Positions 1 through 8,925 of a stretch of DNA of 64,000 nucleotides are shown in pieces. Below the pieces are notes generated by a model. That model searched no databases. It worked only from the letters and a program-made list of their open reading frames with translations, and was not told where the DNA came from. Position 1 is the stretch's first letter. Each line of letters starts with the position of its first letter. Source of the DNA: Conexibacter woesei Iso977N (lineage in GTDB: Bacteria > Actinomycetota > Thermoleophilia > Solirubrobacterales > Solirubrobacteraceae); the NCBI RefSeq assembly GCF_000424625.1, contig NZ_AUKG01000003.1, positions 524,820 through 588,819 of the forward strand. The letters are read 5' to 3'. The translations under genes were made by a program, and so were the position numbers.

Positions 1-1
1 C

Positions 2-391
2 GGCTCCGGCGGGACCACGACGACGACCTCGAGGACGCCGGTCACCGGCAGTGGCGCCACCACGCCGCCGCCCGCGCCCAGGACGACCGCGCCCAGGACC
101 GTCGCGGTCACGTCGATCGCCACGCTCCCCTCGGCCAGGTCGTGCGTCAGCCGCCGCGACTTCACGATCCGGCTCAGGGTCCCGAAGGGCAAGAGGGTCA
201 CGAGCGCCGAGGTGAAGGTCGCGGGCAGGAGGTCGCTCGTCCTCAAGGGCAGGCGCCTGACCGCGCGCGTGAAGCTGACCGGCCTGCCCAAGGGCACGTT
301 CAAGGTCACGATCACGCTGACGCTGTCCAACGGCTCCAAGCTCCAGGGCGCGCGGACCTACCACACCTGCGCGCCGAGGAAGGCGTCGTGA
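2..391 (+). CDS. C-terminal part of a secreted protein (5' end outside window)
   Basis: The reading frame is open from the left edge to a TGA at 389-391. The first ~40 residues are a Thr/Pro/Ser-rich linker (runs of Thr, then PPPAPRTTAPRT). The last ~75 residues form a basic, beta-rich domain containing DFTIRLRVPKGKRV and LPKGTFKVTITL, ending YHTCAPRKAS. The same plan, a low-complexity linker plus a basic beta domain with a 'KGT(F/W)KVTI' motif, recurs at the C-terminus of the secreted protein ending at 8913, so this was probably also exported. Its stop overlaps the GTG start of the next gene (GTGA), suggesting one operon. The function is unknown. Confidence 0.7.
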   Translation, partial: GSGGTTTTTSRTPVTGSGATTPPPAPRTTAPRTVAVTSIATLPSARSCVSRRDFTIRLRVPKGKRVTSAEVKVAGRRSLVLKGRRLTARVKLTGLPKGTFKVTITLTLSNGSKLQGARTYHTCAPRKAS

Positions 392-3300
392 GCCTGCGCC
401 GCGCCGCGCTCGCGGCGGCGCTCGTCGCCGTCGCCGCCGCGCTCCCGGCGACCGCGACCGCGGCCGCCGCCACGGCGCGCCCGGACCTCGCGCGCCTCCC
501 GCTCGCCTTCGAGCGCAACGACGGCCAGGCCGCCCACGGCGTCCGCTTCCTCGCCCGCGCGCCCGGCTACGCGCTCGCGCTGACCGCGGACGGCTCGTCG
601 CTCGCGCTCGGCCGCCGCCACGCGCGGCTCACCGGGCGCTTCGTCAACCCAATGGCATCGACAACGGTCACGGGCAGCGGCCGGCCCAGCGGCCACGTCA
701 ACTACCTCATCGGCAGCCGTCGCAGCGGCTGGCACGCGGGCGTCCCGGCCTACGCCGGCGTCACCTACCGCGGCGTCTGGCCCGGCATCGACGTCGCCTT
801 CCACGGCGACCGCAGCGAGCTGGAGTACGACTACAACGTGGCCCCCGGCGCCGACCCGTCGCGGATCGGCCAGCGCCTGACCGGCGCCCGCAGCCTGCGC
901 ATCGCCAAGAACGGTGACCTGATCATCGGCCTGCCCGGCGGCGCGGTCCGCCAGCGCGCGCCGGTCAGCTACCAGGACATCGACGGCGCCCGCGTCCCCG
1001 TCGCCAGCCGTTTCGTCCTGCACGGCACGACGGTCCGAATCGCGCTCGGGCACTACGACCGCTCGCACCGGCTGACCATCGACCCGTCGCTGTCCTACGC
1101 GACCTACCTCGGTGGCGACTACGTCGACTACGGCGTCGCCGTCGCGCTCGACGACGACGGCAACGCCTACGTGACGGGCCAGACCTGGTCGTCGGGCTTC
1201 GCGACCGACGGTGCCTACCAGACCACCGGCGGCGCCGGCACGAAGGACGCGTTCGTCGCCAAGCTGTCCTCCGGCGGCGACAGGGTCGAGTGGGTGACCT
1301 ACCTCGGCGGCAGCGGCGACGAGGAGGGCGACGCGCTCCAGGTGGATGACGACGGCAACGTCTACGTCGGCGGCTTCACCAAGTCCAACAACTTCCCGAC
1401 GGTCAACCCCTACCAGGCGTTCCGCAGCTCGGGCGACACGACCTCCGACGGCTTCGTCGCGCGGCTGAGCCCGGACGGCAGCAGGCTCGGCTGGTCGACC
1501 TACCTCGGCGGGAGCAAGGACGACAGCGTCGCCGGGCTCGTGCTCGACAGCGCCGGCCGGACGATCGTCGCGGGCGCGACCTCGTCCACCAACTTCCCGA
1601 CCGCGGGCGGCGGCCTCGGCTCCAGCTACAGGGGCGGCAGCAGCGACGGGTTCGTGGTCGAGCTGGGCACGACCGGCTCCGCGCTGGAGCGCGGCGGCTA
1701 CCTCGGCGGCGCCGACACCGACTCGATCGGGGCGATCGCCATCGACGGCAGCGACCGCGTCTACGTCGCGGGCGAGAGCGTCTCCCAGGACTTCCCGACG
1801 ACCGCCGGCGCGCCCCAGGGCACGCACAACGGCACCGATCCCGACGACCCCAACAGCTTCGCGTACTACGCCAGCGACGGGACCCTGACGCGCATCGACG
1901 GCAACCTGGGGCAGATCGGGTTCTCCACCTACATGGGCGGCGAGTCCTCCGACGTCTTCGACGGCGTCGCGGCCGACGACAACGGCAACGCCTACGTCAC
2001 GGGCTCCAGCTCGTCGAGGAGCTTCCCGACGACGAGCGGCGCCTACCAGCCGGCCAAGGCCGACATCAACACCTACGACGCGGTCGTCGCGAAGATCCCG
2101 ACGCTGCCCGGCCCGTCCGGCTGGGCGACCTACCTCGGCGGCTCCTCGCACGACTTCGGCGAGGACGTCGGGATCGACGGCGACGGCAACGTGTACGTGA
2201 CGGGCCAGACCTACTCCACCACCTTCCCGGTGACCGACGACGCGTTCGACGGGACGAGGAAGGGCGACACCGACGGGTTCCTGTCGAGCCTGAGCCCGGA
2301 CGGGGCGGAGCTCGACAGCTCGACCTTCCTCGGCGGCAGCGACGGCGAGTCGGCCAACGGGCTGGCGGTCGGCTCCGACGGCGACGTGCTCGTCACCGGC
2401 GTGACGTACTCCACCAACTTCCCGGCGTCGTCGGGCGCGGCGCAGCCCGCCAGCGCCGGCTCGGGGGACGCGTTCCTGTTCGTCGCGCCGACGCGGCGCG
2501 CGAGCGCGGTCAGCGTGACGTGCGGCACGCCGTCGATCACGCCCGGCAGGACCGTGACGTGCACGGCGACCGTGACCGACGCGGGCGACGGGCCGAGCGT
2601 GACGCCGACCGGGACCGTCGGCTTCGAGACCGACGACGACGGGATCTTCAGCGCGAGGACGTGCGACATCGACGGGCCGCACGCGTCGGGCGCGTGTGGC
2701 GTCGACTACACGCCGACGACGGCCGGCTCGGGCAGGCACACGATCACCGCCTCCTACCGCGGCGACGGCGACCACGCCGGCAGCTCGGGGACGGCGGTGC
2801 TGATCGTCAGGCCGGTCGGCGGCGGCGACCCGGGCGCCGGCGGGGGTAGGGACGACGACGGCGATGACGACAACAACGGCGGCGGCTCCGGCGGGTCGAA
2901 CAGCGGCGGCGGCTCCGGCACCAACGGCAGCGTCGGCGGAGCGAGCGGCGGCAGGTCGGGCGGCAGGGACGACACGAGGGGCAGCGGCTCCGGCGCCTCC
3001 GGCGACGACGTCATCGACGACTTCGGCTTCACCTCGCCGTCCTTCCGCGCGGCGGACTCCGGGCCGAGCGCGACCGCCGCGGCGACGCCGGTCGGCACGG
3101 TCGTCACCTACACCTTGGCCCGCGCGGCGCGTGTCACGTTCACGGTCCAGAAGCCCGCACCCGGCCGCTCGGTCAAGCACGGGAAGCGAACCACCTGCGA
3201 CAAGCAATCGAAGAAGAACAGGAAGAAGAAGGCCTGCACACGCTGGACGAACGTCCGAGGCTCGTTCACGCGCGACGGCGTCGCCGGGGCCAACCGCTTC

Positions 3301-3423
3301 CGCTTCACCGGCCGCATGGCCAATCACAAGCTCGCGCCCGGGAAGTACCGCCTGGTCGCCACGCCGTCGGCCGGCGGGAGGCGGCTCACGGTCGCCTACG
3401 CCGCGTTCCGGGTCGTGCGCTGA
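388..3423 (+). CDS. Secreted SBBP-repeat (beta-propeller) surface protein
   Basis: A protein of 1011 aa. I chose the GTG at 388 because it opens a signal peptide (LRRAALAAALVAVAAALPATATA), follows AGGA and overlaps the previous stop; an ATG at 142 would read through non-signal sequence. Residues ~35-230 look like the N-terminal domain usual in this family (FERNDGQ, HVNYLIG, WPGIDVAFHG). Residues ~235-700 carry repeated blades of the form ATYLGGS..D...GIAVD.DGNAYVTG...S..FP, typical of SBBP repeats. An Ig-like region (~705-800), a Gly/Asp/Asn-rich linker (~810-875) and a basic C-terminal domain follow. The likely role is an extracellular adhesion or structural protein; no enzyme motif is seen. 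Confidence 0.85.
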   Translation: MSLRRAALAAALVAVAAALPATATAAAATARPDLARLPLAFERNDGQAAHGVRFLARAPGYALALTADGSSLALGRRHARLTGRFVNPMASTTVTGSGRPSGHVNYLIGSRRSGWHAGVPAYAGVTYRGVWPGIDVAFHGDRSELEYDYNVAPGADPSRIGQRLTGARSLRIAKNGDLIIGLPGGAVRQRAPVSYQDIDGARVPVASRFVLHGTTVRIALGHYDRSHRLTIDPSLSYATYLGGDYVDYGVAVALDDDGNAYVTGQTWSSGFATDGAYQTTGGAGTKDAFVAKLSSGGDRVEWVTYLGGSGDEEGDALQVDDDGNVYVGGFTKSNNFPTVNPYQAFRSSGDTTSDGFVARLSPDGSRLGWSTYLGGSKDDSVAGLVLDSAGRTIVAGATSSTNFPTAGGGLGSSYRGGSSDGFVVELGTTGSALERGGYLGGADTDSIGAIAIDGSDRVYVAGESVSQDFPTTAGAPQGTHNGTDPDDPNSFAYYASDGTLTRIDGNLGQIGFSTYMGGESSDVFDGVAADDNGNAYVTGSSSSRSFPTTSGAYQPAKADINTYDAVVAKIPTLPGPSGWATYLGGSSHDFGEDVGIDGDGNVYVTGQTYSTTFPVTDDAFDGTRKGDTDGFLSSLSPDGAELDSSTFLGGSDGESANGLAVGSDGDVLVTGVTYSTNFPASSGAAQPASAGSGDAFLFVAPTRRASAVSVTCGTPSITPGRTVTCTATVTDAGDGPSVTPTGTVGFETDDDGIFSARTCDIDGPHASGACGVDYTPTTAGSGRHTITASYRGDGDHAGSSGTAVLIVRPVGGGDPGAGGGRDDDGDDDNNGGGSGGSNSGGGSGTNGSVGGASGGRSGGRDDTRGSGSGASGDDVIDDFGFTSPSFRAADSGPSATAAATPVGTVVTYTLARAARVTFTVQKPAPGRSVKHGKRTTCDKQSKKNRKKKACTRWTNVRGSFTRDGVAGANRFRFTGRMANHKLAPGKYRLVATPSAGGRRLTVAYAAFRVVR

Positions 3424-3470
3424 GCCGGTGATCTGACGCCCGGCAGGGGCTATCTTGCCATTCCCGATCA

Positions 3471-3488
3471 GTTTGGTGTAGTTTGGTG
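3471..3488 (+). promoter_or_regulatory. Direct repeat GTTTGGTG x2, 10-bp phase, upstream of the symporter
   Basis: Two exact copies of GTTTGGTG start at 3471 and 3481, one helical turn apart, in the 106-bp gap before the symporter start at 3530. They are AT-rich against a very GC-rich background. The placement suits an activator or repressor site for the sulfur-related operon that follows. No protein is known to bind it, and the regulatory role is inference. Confidence 0.35.
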
Positions 3489-3529
3489 CCGGACACCCCT
3501 CGCCCCGGTCCAAGGAAGTACCCCACACC

Positions 3530-5119
3530 ATGCACATCAACTGGTCGGAACTGGTCCCGCTGCTCGCGGTGGCGGCCTCGTGGGCCGGCATCTGGTGGCT
3601 GCGCAGGAAGCAGCTCAACTTCAGCCTGATCGCGCTCTTCGCGCTCGGCGTCGGCGTCCCGATCGGCCTGCTCGCAGGCGCGCACACCAAGGACATCAAC
3701 CCGATCGGGCACATCTACATCAACGTGCTTCTGGCCACGGTCGCGCCGCTGGTGCTGGTCGCGATCGTCTCGGCGATCACGTCGCTCGGCAGCCTGGAGA
3801 AGCTGCGCACGATCGGCCTGCGCTCGGTCTTCTGGCTGCTGCTCTCCAACGCGCTGGCGGTGATCCTGGCGCTCGGCCTCGCGCTCACGTTCCAGCCCGG
3901 CAGCGGCCTGCACCGCACGCTCGGCACGCTGTCGACCGACACGATCTCGGCGCAGGTCCAGGACTTCACGCAGGTCGTCGTCGGCTTCTTCCCGACCAAC
4001 GTCGCCGAGAACTTCAGCGCCAACGACATCATCCCCATCATCATGATCGCGGTGGTCCTCTCGGTCGCCTACCTGGCGCTGGCCGAGAGGGAGCCGGAGC
4101 TGGTGCGGCCGTTCGGCGCGGGCGCCGAGGCGCTCAAGCTCGTGATCTTCAAGGCGGTCGGCTACGTGATCCGGCTGACGCCGTACGCGATCGTCGCGCT
4201 GACCGCCGACATGGTCGGCACGAGCTCGAACCTCGGCCACGACTTCACGTCGCTGCTCGGCCTGCTCGCGCTCGTCTGGGTCGCCTGCGCGATCCACGCC
4301 TACGTGTTCAACGGCGCGATCCTCGCGGCGTTCGCCGACGTCCCGGTGATCCCGTTCTTCCGCAAGATCTTCCCGGCGCAGGTGACCGCGTTCTCGACGC
4401 AGAGCTCGGTCGGCACGCTGCCCGTCACGACCGAGCAGCTGACGCGCAAGGTCGGCGTCCACTCCGAGATCGCGCACTTCACCGCGCCGCTGGGGACGAC
4501 GATCGGGATGCCGGGCTGCGCCGGGATCTGGCCGGTGATGATCGCCGTCTGGGGGATCAACGCCTACGGGATCCAGTACTCGGTCGGCGACTACGTGACG
4601 CTGGCCGTGCTCAGCACGATCGTGTCGATCGGCATCGCGGGCGTCCCGGGTGCGGCGACGGTCGCGGCGGCGACCGTGATGTCGGCGGCCCACCTGCCGC
4701 TGGAGTTCGTCGCGGCGACGATCCCGATCGGCATCATCGCCGACATGGCGCGCACGGCCACCAACGTGACCGCGGCGGCCGTGAGCGCGACGGTCGTCGC
4801 ACGCCAGACCGGGCTGCTCGACGACGAGATCTTCGCGGGCCGCAAGGCCTACGTGGAGGCGGACCCGCCACCGCTCACGGCTCCGGCCTTCGCGCCCGCG
4901 GCCAACGGAGCGCCCGCGCCCAACGGCGCGGCGGTCGTCCCGCCGGGGTACGTCGCGGTGCCGGCCAGCGCCGTCGCCTACGTCCCGGCGAGCGGCCCGG
5001 TCCCGGCGCCGCCGGCGGGCCCCACGCCATTCCCGTCCCCGGGCACCTACGGCGGCTTCCCGCGCGTCTACTGGGGCCCGACCGAGCTGGCCGCCACCGG
5101 CGAGCGCAACGACAACTGA
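3530..5119 (+). CDS. Cation:dicarboxylate/cystine-type symporter (SDF family, TcyP-like)
   Basis: A 529 aa integral membrane protein. It has about eight to ten hydrophobic helices and SDF-family signatures: serine-rich FSTQSSVGTLPVTTEQL before the substrate region, PLGTTIGMPGCAGIWPV, GVPGAATVAAATV and DMARTATNVTAAAV. These match sodium- or proton-coupled carriers of dicarboxylates, glutamate or L-cystine; the overall shape recalls TcyP-type cystine carriers more than DctA, but substrate cannot be read from sequence. Residues ~445-529 form an unusual Pro/Ala-rich, probably cytoplasmic tail. The ATG follows AAGGAAG. A gene for a surface protein starts 3 bp after the stop, so the two are co-transcribed. 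Confidence 0.8.
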   Translation: MHINWSELVPLLAVAASWAGIWWLRRKQLNFSLIALFALGVGVPIGLLAGAHTKDINPIGHIYINVLLATVAPLVLVAIVSAITSLGSLEKLRTIGLRSVFWLLLSNALAVILALGLALTFQPGSGLHRTLGTLSTDTISAQVQDFTQVVVGFFPTNVAENFSANDIIPIIMIAVVLSVAYLALAEREPELVRPFGAGAEALKLVIFKAVGYVIRLTPYAIVALTADMVGTSSNLGHDFTSLLGLLALVWVACAIHAYVFNGAILAAFADVPVIPFFRKIFPAQVTAFSTQSSVGTLPVTTEQLTRKVGVHSEIAHFTAPLGTTIGMPGCAGIWPVMIAVWGINAYGIQYSVGDYVTLAVLSTIVSIGIAGVPGAATVAAATVMSAAHLPLEFVAATIPIGIIADMARTATNVTAAAVSATVVARQTGLLDDEIFAGRKAYVEADPPPLTAPAFAPAANGAPAPNGAAVVPPGYVAVPASAVAYVPASGPVPAPPAGPTPFPSPGTYGGFPRVYWGPTELAATGERNDN

Positions 5120-5121
5120 CC

Positions 5122-6192
5122 ATGACCAAGAAGAGCATGAACATCTCCCCACGCAGGGTCCGCGCGACGGGCCTGGTCCTCCTCGGCGCTGCCGCGCTCG
5201 CGGTGCCCGCCGCGGCGCTGGCCACCGACATCACCAACCCCGCCCAGCACCCGGACCCGATCTCGGTGACGATCGACGGCCAGGTCTACAAGGACGGCGC
5301 GGACACGCTGCCCGGCTACGACGACTACGCCTGCACGCCGATCCCGAACGTCCAGTACGACTTCGACGACGACCAGATCCAGTACTACGACGGCGACGGC
5401 AACCTGATCAGGGCCGTCCACTGGACCGAGTGGCAGCGCATCAGCTCCTACGCGACCTGGCAGGCCCAGCACCAGGCGGCGACGACCACGACGACGTCGA
5501 CCAACGCGGCCACGACCACCACGACGACGACCACGACGGCGGGCGGCTCGGGCAGCTCCGGCGGTGGCGGCAGCAGCACGGCGAGCGCGGCCCCGGCGGC
5601 GTCCTCGGCGCCCGCCGCGTCGAGCACCCCGGCGGCGAGCACGCAGGCCGCGACGACGAGCGGCACGGCGACGACGACCAGGTCCTCGTCCTCGACCTCG
5701 TCCAGGTCGGCGGCCAGGAGCGGCGCCAGCACCAAGAGCACCAACTCGACCGCGGCCGCGACGACGACGTCCAAGGCCAAGCACTCGACCGCGGCGAGGG
5801 ACGCCGCGACCGCGACGACCGCGGCCGACGGCACGACGTCGAGCGCCACCACGGCGCACGCCGCGGCGAGGCACGGCAGGGCCGCCACCACCACCGGCGC
5901 GGCGGCGCCCGCCGCCGACGGGACCCCCGCGGTCGACGGCACGCCCGTCGCCGGTGCGACGACCGCCGCGCCCAGCACGACCGCCGCCGCGGCACCCGTC
6001 GCCGGCGCCGCGAACGGCGCGACCGCGGCCGGCGCCGCGCCCAGGTACAAGCTCGTCAGCGACAGGGGCGGCGCCACCTCGGCGCCCAACACCCGCGCCC
6101 TCGGCGTCGGGATCCTCGTCGCCCTCCTCGCAGTGGCCGGCGCCGCGTTCCTGTTCGGCCTCGGCCGGCGCGGCGTCCGACGCTCCATCTGA
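5122..6192 (+). CDS. Cell-surface stalk protein with C-terminal membrane anchor
   Basis: A 356 aa protein starting at the ATG just after the symporter stop. It has an N-terminal signal sequence (residues ~12-34, ending AAALATD), then a small folded-looking acidic domain (~35-115; DGQVYKDGADTLPGYDDYACTPIPN, rich in Asp and Tyr). A ~200-residue Thr/Ser/Ala stalk encoded by ACG/ACC-rich repeats follows, then one membrane helix (~328-347, LGVGILVALLAVAGAAFLFGLG) and a basic RRGVRR tail. This layout positions the N-terminal domain away from the membrane. No family was recognised. Its place between a symporter and a secreted thioredoxin-like protein suggests it captures or presents a substrate, but that is inference. 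Confidence 0.8.
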   Translation: MTKKSMNISPRRVRATGLVLLGAAALAVPAAALATDITNPAQHPDPISVTIDGQVYKDGADTLPGYDDYACTPIPNVQYDFDDDQIQYYDGDGNLIRAVHWTEWQRISSYATWQAQHQAATTTTTSTNAATTTTTTTTTAGGSGSSGGGGSSTASAAPAASSAPAASSTPAASTQAATTSGTATTTRSSSSTSSRSAARSGASTKSTNSTAAATTTSKAKHSTAARDAATATTAADGTTSSATTAHAAARHGRAATTTGAAAPAADGTPAVDGTPVAGATTAAPSTTAAAAPVAGAANGATAAGAAPRYKLVSDRGGATSAPNTRALGVGILVALLAVAGAAFLFGLGRRGVRRSI

Positions 6193-6228
6193 TCCAGCAG
6201 CACCCCACCCCGACAAGAGAGCAACACC

Positions 6229-8913
6229 ATGCACATCACCTCCCGCTGGACGCGGGCGGGTGGAGCGCTGGCGGCCGCGGCCGCCACGCTCGCCCTTGCC
6301 TCCGTCCCGGCCGCGCAGGCGGCGCCCGAGCGCGTCGCCGACACGACCGGCTACACCACCACCACCTACCTCCAGCACGCCCTCGGCCTGCCGGCCGGCG
6401 ACACCACGCCGGCGATCGAGCCCGTCACCTACGACCGCTTCCAGTGGCTGCTCCAGCAGCCCGGCAAGTTCGCGTTCCTGATCGGCGATCCGGCGAGCAC
6501 GACCGACACCACGTTCGCCCAGCGCGCCCAGGACGTCGAGGCCGAGGCCAAGAGCGAGGGCATCAGGAAGGTCTACTGGTTCAACCCCAACCTGTCGGGC
6601 AACGCGGTCGTCGGCACGATCACCGAGCCGACCCTCGACATCCGCGACGCGTCGTCGATCGGCCTCGCCTCGGCGTCGCAGACCAAGTACGACAACGCCT
6701 GGAAGACGCTGATCGCCGACTACCTCGGCAACGGCCTCTCCGCCACGCACACGGGCGTCAACTCCGAGAGCGCGATCGTCAGGATCGACCCCTCTCCGAG
6801 CACCAAGAACGACAACGGCGGCACGAAGTTCGGCGGCAACGGCACCGACACCCCGCTGTTCGACTACACCAGCAGCACGCCGGCGAACATCCTGCACTCG
6901 TACTTCCTGGTCTACGACAAGGACCACACCGTCTCTGGCAGGACGGCGAAGATCCTCGGCTGGACCGACCTCTCGGCCGACACCCAGCAGGCGACGACCG
7001 AGGCCGTCGACGACGCGGTCGATGTCGTCGGCAGCGGCTCGGACTTCACCCAGCTCGACCAGTTCGCCTGGTGGAAGGACGAGGTCAACGCCAAGCACGC
7101 CGAGCAGGCCTCGGTCGTGCAGGGCAGGAACCACCCGGTCCTGACCGACGCCGACGCCGCCGACGGCTGGGACGTCGAGCAGATCACCTACCCCGAGCTG
7201 GTCGACCTGCTCAAGAGCGGCGCGAACGACAAGAACGCCGCGATCCTGTTCGGCGGCACCTGGTGCCCGAACACGCGCCCGGTCCTGCCGACCATCAACA
7301 AGGGCGCGCAGCGCAACGGCGTGCACGTGTTCAACTTCGACACGGTCCTCGACGGCGGCCTGGTCGGCGACGCGACGACGTCGTCGAAGAACCCGCTCCA
7401 GACGCGCAACACGCAGGACAACACGTCGACGAGGACCGCCAACTCGAACCCGACGTCGCTGTACGGCGACCTGGTCAACCAGTACCTCACCAACATCAAC
7501 ACCGAGTACGGCTCGATCGTCACCTACTACGCGGGTGGCAACACGGGCGGCACGCTCCTGAACGCCAAGAAGCTCCAGGTGCCGTTCCTGATCGGCTACG
7601 GCGGCAACGGCAGCACGGCCGCCAACCCCGGCGTCAAGCGCCAGTGGATCATCAGGAACAGCGACGGTTCGTACAAGGAGTACATGACGAACTGGGGCGC
7701 GGTGAACCCGCAGCCGAACGAGCTGAACATCGACACGACCAGGCTCCCGGCCGGCGCCCCGATCTGGACCACGATCAATGCGCAGCTGGCGGCGTACACC
7801 CCGCAGACCGACCCGACGACGCTGTACGCGAACACGGCCGTCTACTCGGACTCCGACAGGTACCTGGTGGCGGGTGAGACCGCGACCGTGTCCTACAACT
7901 CCGCGAGTCAGAACCCCTGGACGATCTCACTGACCGGCCCGGTGGACATCAGCCCGACCGCGCTGTCGACGGCGCTGACCGCGCTGGGCAGCTCTGCGCC
8001 GGCGAACCTCGCCGACGCGAAGACCGCGTTGATCGCGGCGCTCTCGGGCTCCGACGCGCCGTTGACGGCCAACCTCAAGACGGTCGTCGGCGCCTGGCAG
8101 CTCGCAACGAACGCCAAGAACGCCGTCAACGGCGCGTGGGGCAACGCGACCACGCCCGGCTCGGTCGCCGGCGGCCTCGCCGCGGTGCGCGCCGCCGACG
8201 TGTTCTTCGACGGCCTCCCGGGCGCGGTCGCGTCGCGGCGGACGGTCACGGCCGACGCGTCGAGCATCACGGTCAGGATCGACACCGACTACGACCGCAA
8301 CCCGACGGGCAACGTCGCGCTGACCCTGAAGAAGGGCGGCACGACGGTGACGACGGCCAGCGCCGCGGTCTCCGGTGGCAGCGCGACGTTCACGCTGCCG
8401 TCGTCGCTCGACGCGGGGTCGTACGACTACACGCTGACCTACGCGACCGACGAGCAGATCTTCGGCTTCACGGAGACCGGCTCGCTGACGGTGCCGGCGA
8501 GGACGACGACGACCACCACCACCACGACGACGCCGACCACGACGACCACGACCACGCCGTCGAGGACGCCGACCAGGCCGACGACGACGCCCACCGCGCC
8601 GAGGGCCAGGAAGGCCAGCGCCGGCGCGGTCAGGGTCGTGCTCGTCTCGCGCCCGACGTCGAAGAAGGGTGGCAGGTACACCGTGTCGATCGCGGCGGCC
8701 AGGGGCAAGGCGGCCGTCAGCGGCAAGGTGACGATCAAGCTCAAGAAGGGCTCGGTCACCAAGACGATCACGGCCAAGCTGGTCAAGGGCAAGGCGACGT
8801 TCACGCTGCCGAAGCTCGCCAAGGGCACGTGGAAGGTCACGATCGCGTGGCCGGGCAACACCACCTACAGGTCGCTGTCGAAGACCGCGACGTCGATCAA
8901 GGTCATCAAGTAG
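6229..8913 (+). CDS. Large secreted protein with two thioredoxin-like regions and Ig-like/basic C-terminal domains
   Basis: An 894 aa protein with a signal peptide (cleavage near AQA-AP, ~31). Residues ~50-215 and ~305-480 each look like a thioredoxin-type alpha/beta unit: the first has FAFLIGDPAS and VYWFNPNL, the second AAILFGGTWCPNTRPVLP, with W345-C346-P-N-T-R-P351 at the active-site position. C346 is the only cysteine I found, so it would be a monothiol site. An Ig-like region (~668-755), a Thr/Pro linker (~758-790) and a basic beta domain ending at 894 follow. The start is preceded by AGAGAGCAA. It lies in the symporter operon, 36 bp after the stalk protein. The activity is unproven. 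Confidence 0.75.
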   Translation: MHITSRWTRAGGALAAAAATLALASVPAAQAAPERVADTTGYTTTTYLQHALGLPAGDTTPAIEPVTYDRFQWLLQQPGKFAFLIGDPASTTDTTFAQRAQDVEAEAKSEGIRKVYWFNPNLSGNAVVGTITEPTLDIRDASSIGLASASQTKYDNAWKTLIADYLGNGLSATHTGVNSESAIVRIDPSPSTKNDNGGTKFGGNGTDTPLFDYTSSTPANILHSYFLVYDKDHTVSGRTAKILGWTDLSADTQQATTEAVDDAVDVVGSGSDFTQLDQFAWWKDEVNAKHAEQASVVQGRNHPVLTDADAADGWDVEQITYPELVDLLKSGANDKNAAILFGGTWCPNTRPVLPTINKGAQRNGVHVFNFDTVLDGGLVGDATTSSKNPLQTRNTQDNTSTRTANSNPTSLYGDLVNQYLTNINTEYGSIVTYYAGGNTGGTLLNAKKLQVPFLIGYGGNGSTAANPGVKRQWIIRNSDGSYKEYMTNWGAVNPQPNELNIDTTRLPAGAPIWTTINAQLAAYTPQTDPTTLYANTAVYSDSDRYLVAGETATVSYNSASQNPWTISLTGPVDISPTALSTALTALGSSAPANLADAKTALIAALSGSDAPLTANLKTVVGAWQLATNAKNAVNGAWGNATTPGSVAGGLAAVRAADVFFDGLPGAVASRRTVTADASSITVRIDTDYDRNPTGNVALTLKKGGTTVTTASAAVSGGSATFTLPSSLDAGSYDYTLTYATDEQIFGFTETGSLTVPARTTTTTTTTTTPTTTTTTTPSRTPTRPTTTPTAPRARKASAGAVRVVLVSRPTSKKGGRYTVSIAAARGKAAVSGKVTIKLKKGSVTKTITAKLVKGKATFTLPKLAKGTWKVTIAWPGNTTYRSLSKTATSIKVIK

Positions 8914-8925
8914 GTCGATCAGCAA

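Noticed and set aside
358..3714. Long minus-strand open frame opposite the SBBP protein
   Set aside because: Arg/Val/Ala-rich nonsense composition with no motifs; the plus strand encodes clear repeats. It is a GC-bias shadow.
5471..5545. ACG/ACC trinucleotide runs as a microsatellite or CRISPR-like repeat
   Set aside because: They encode the Thr stalk of a surface protein in frame, and no spacers or uniform repeats are present.
8503..8600. Second ACG/ACC-rich stretch as an independent repeat element
   Set aside because: It is the Thr/Pro linker of the secreted protein, continuous with its reading frame.
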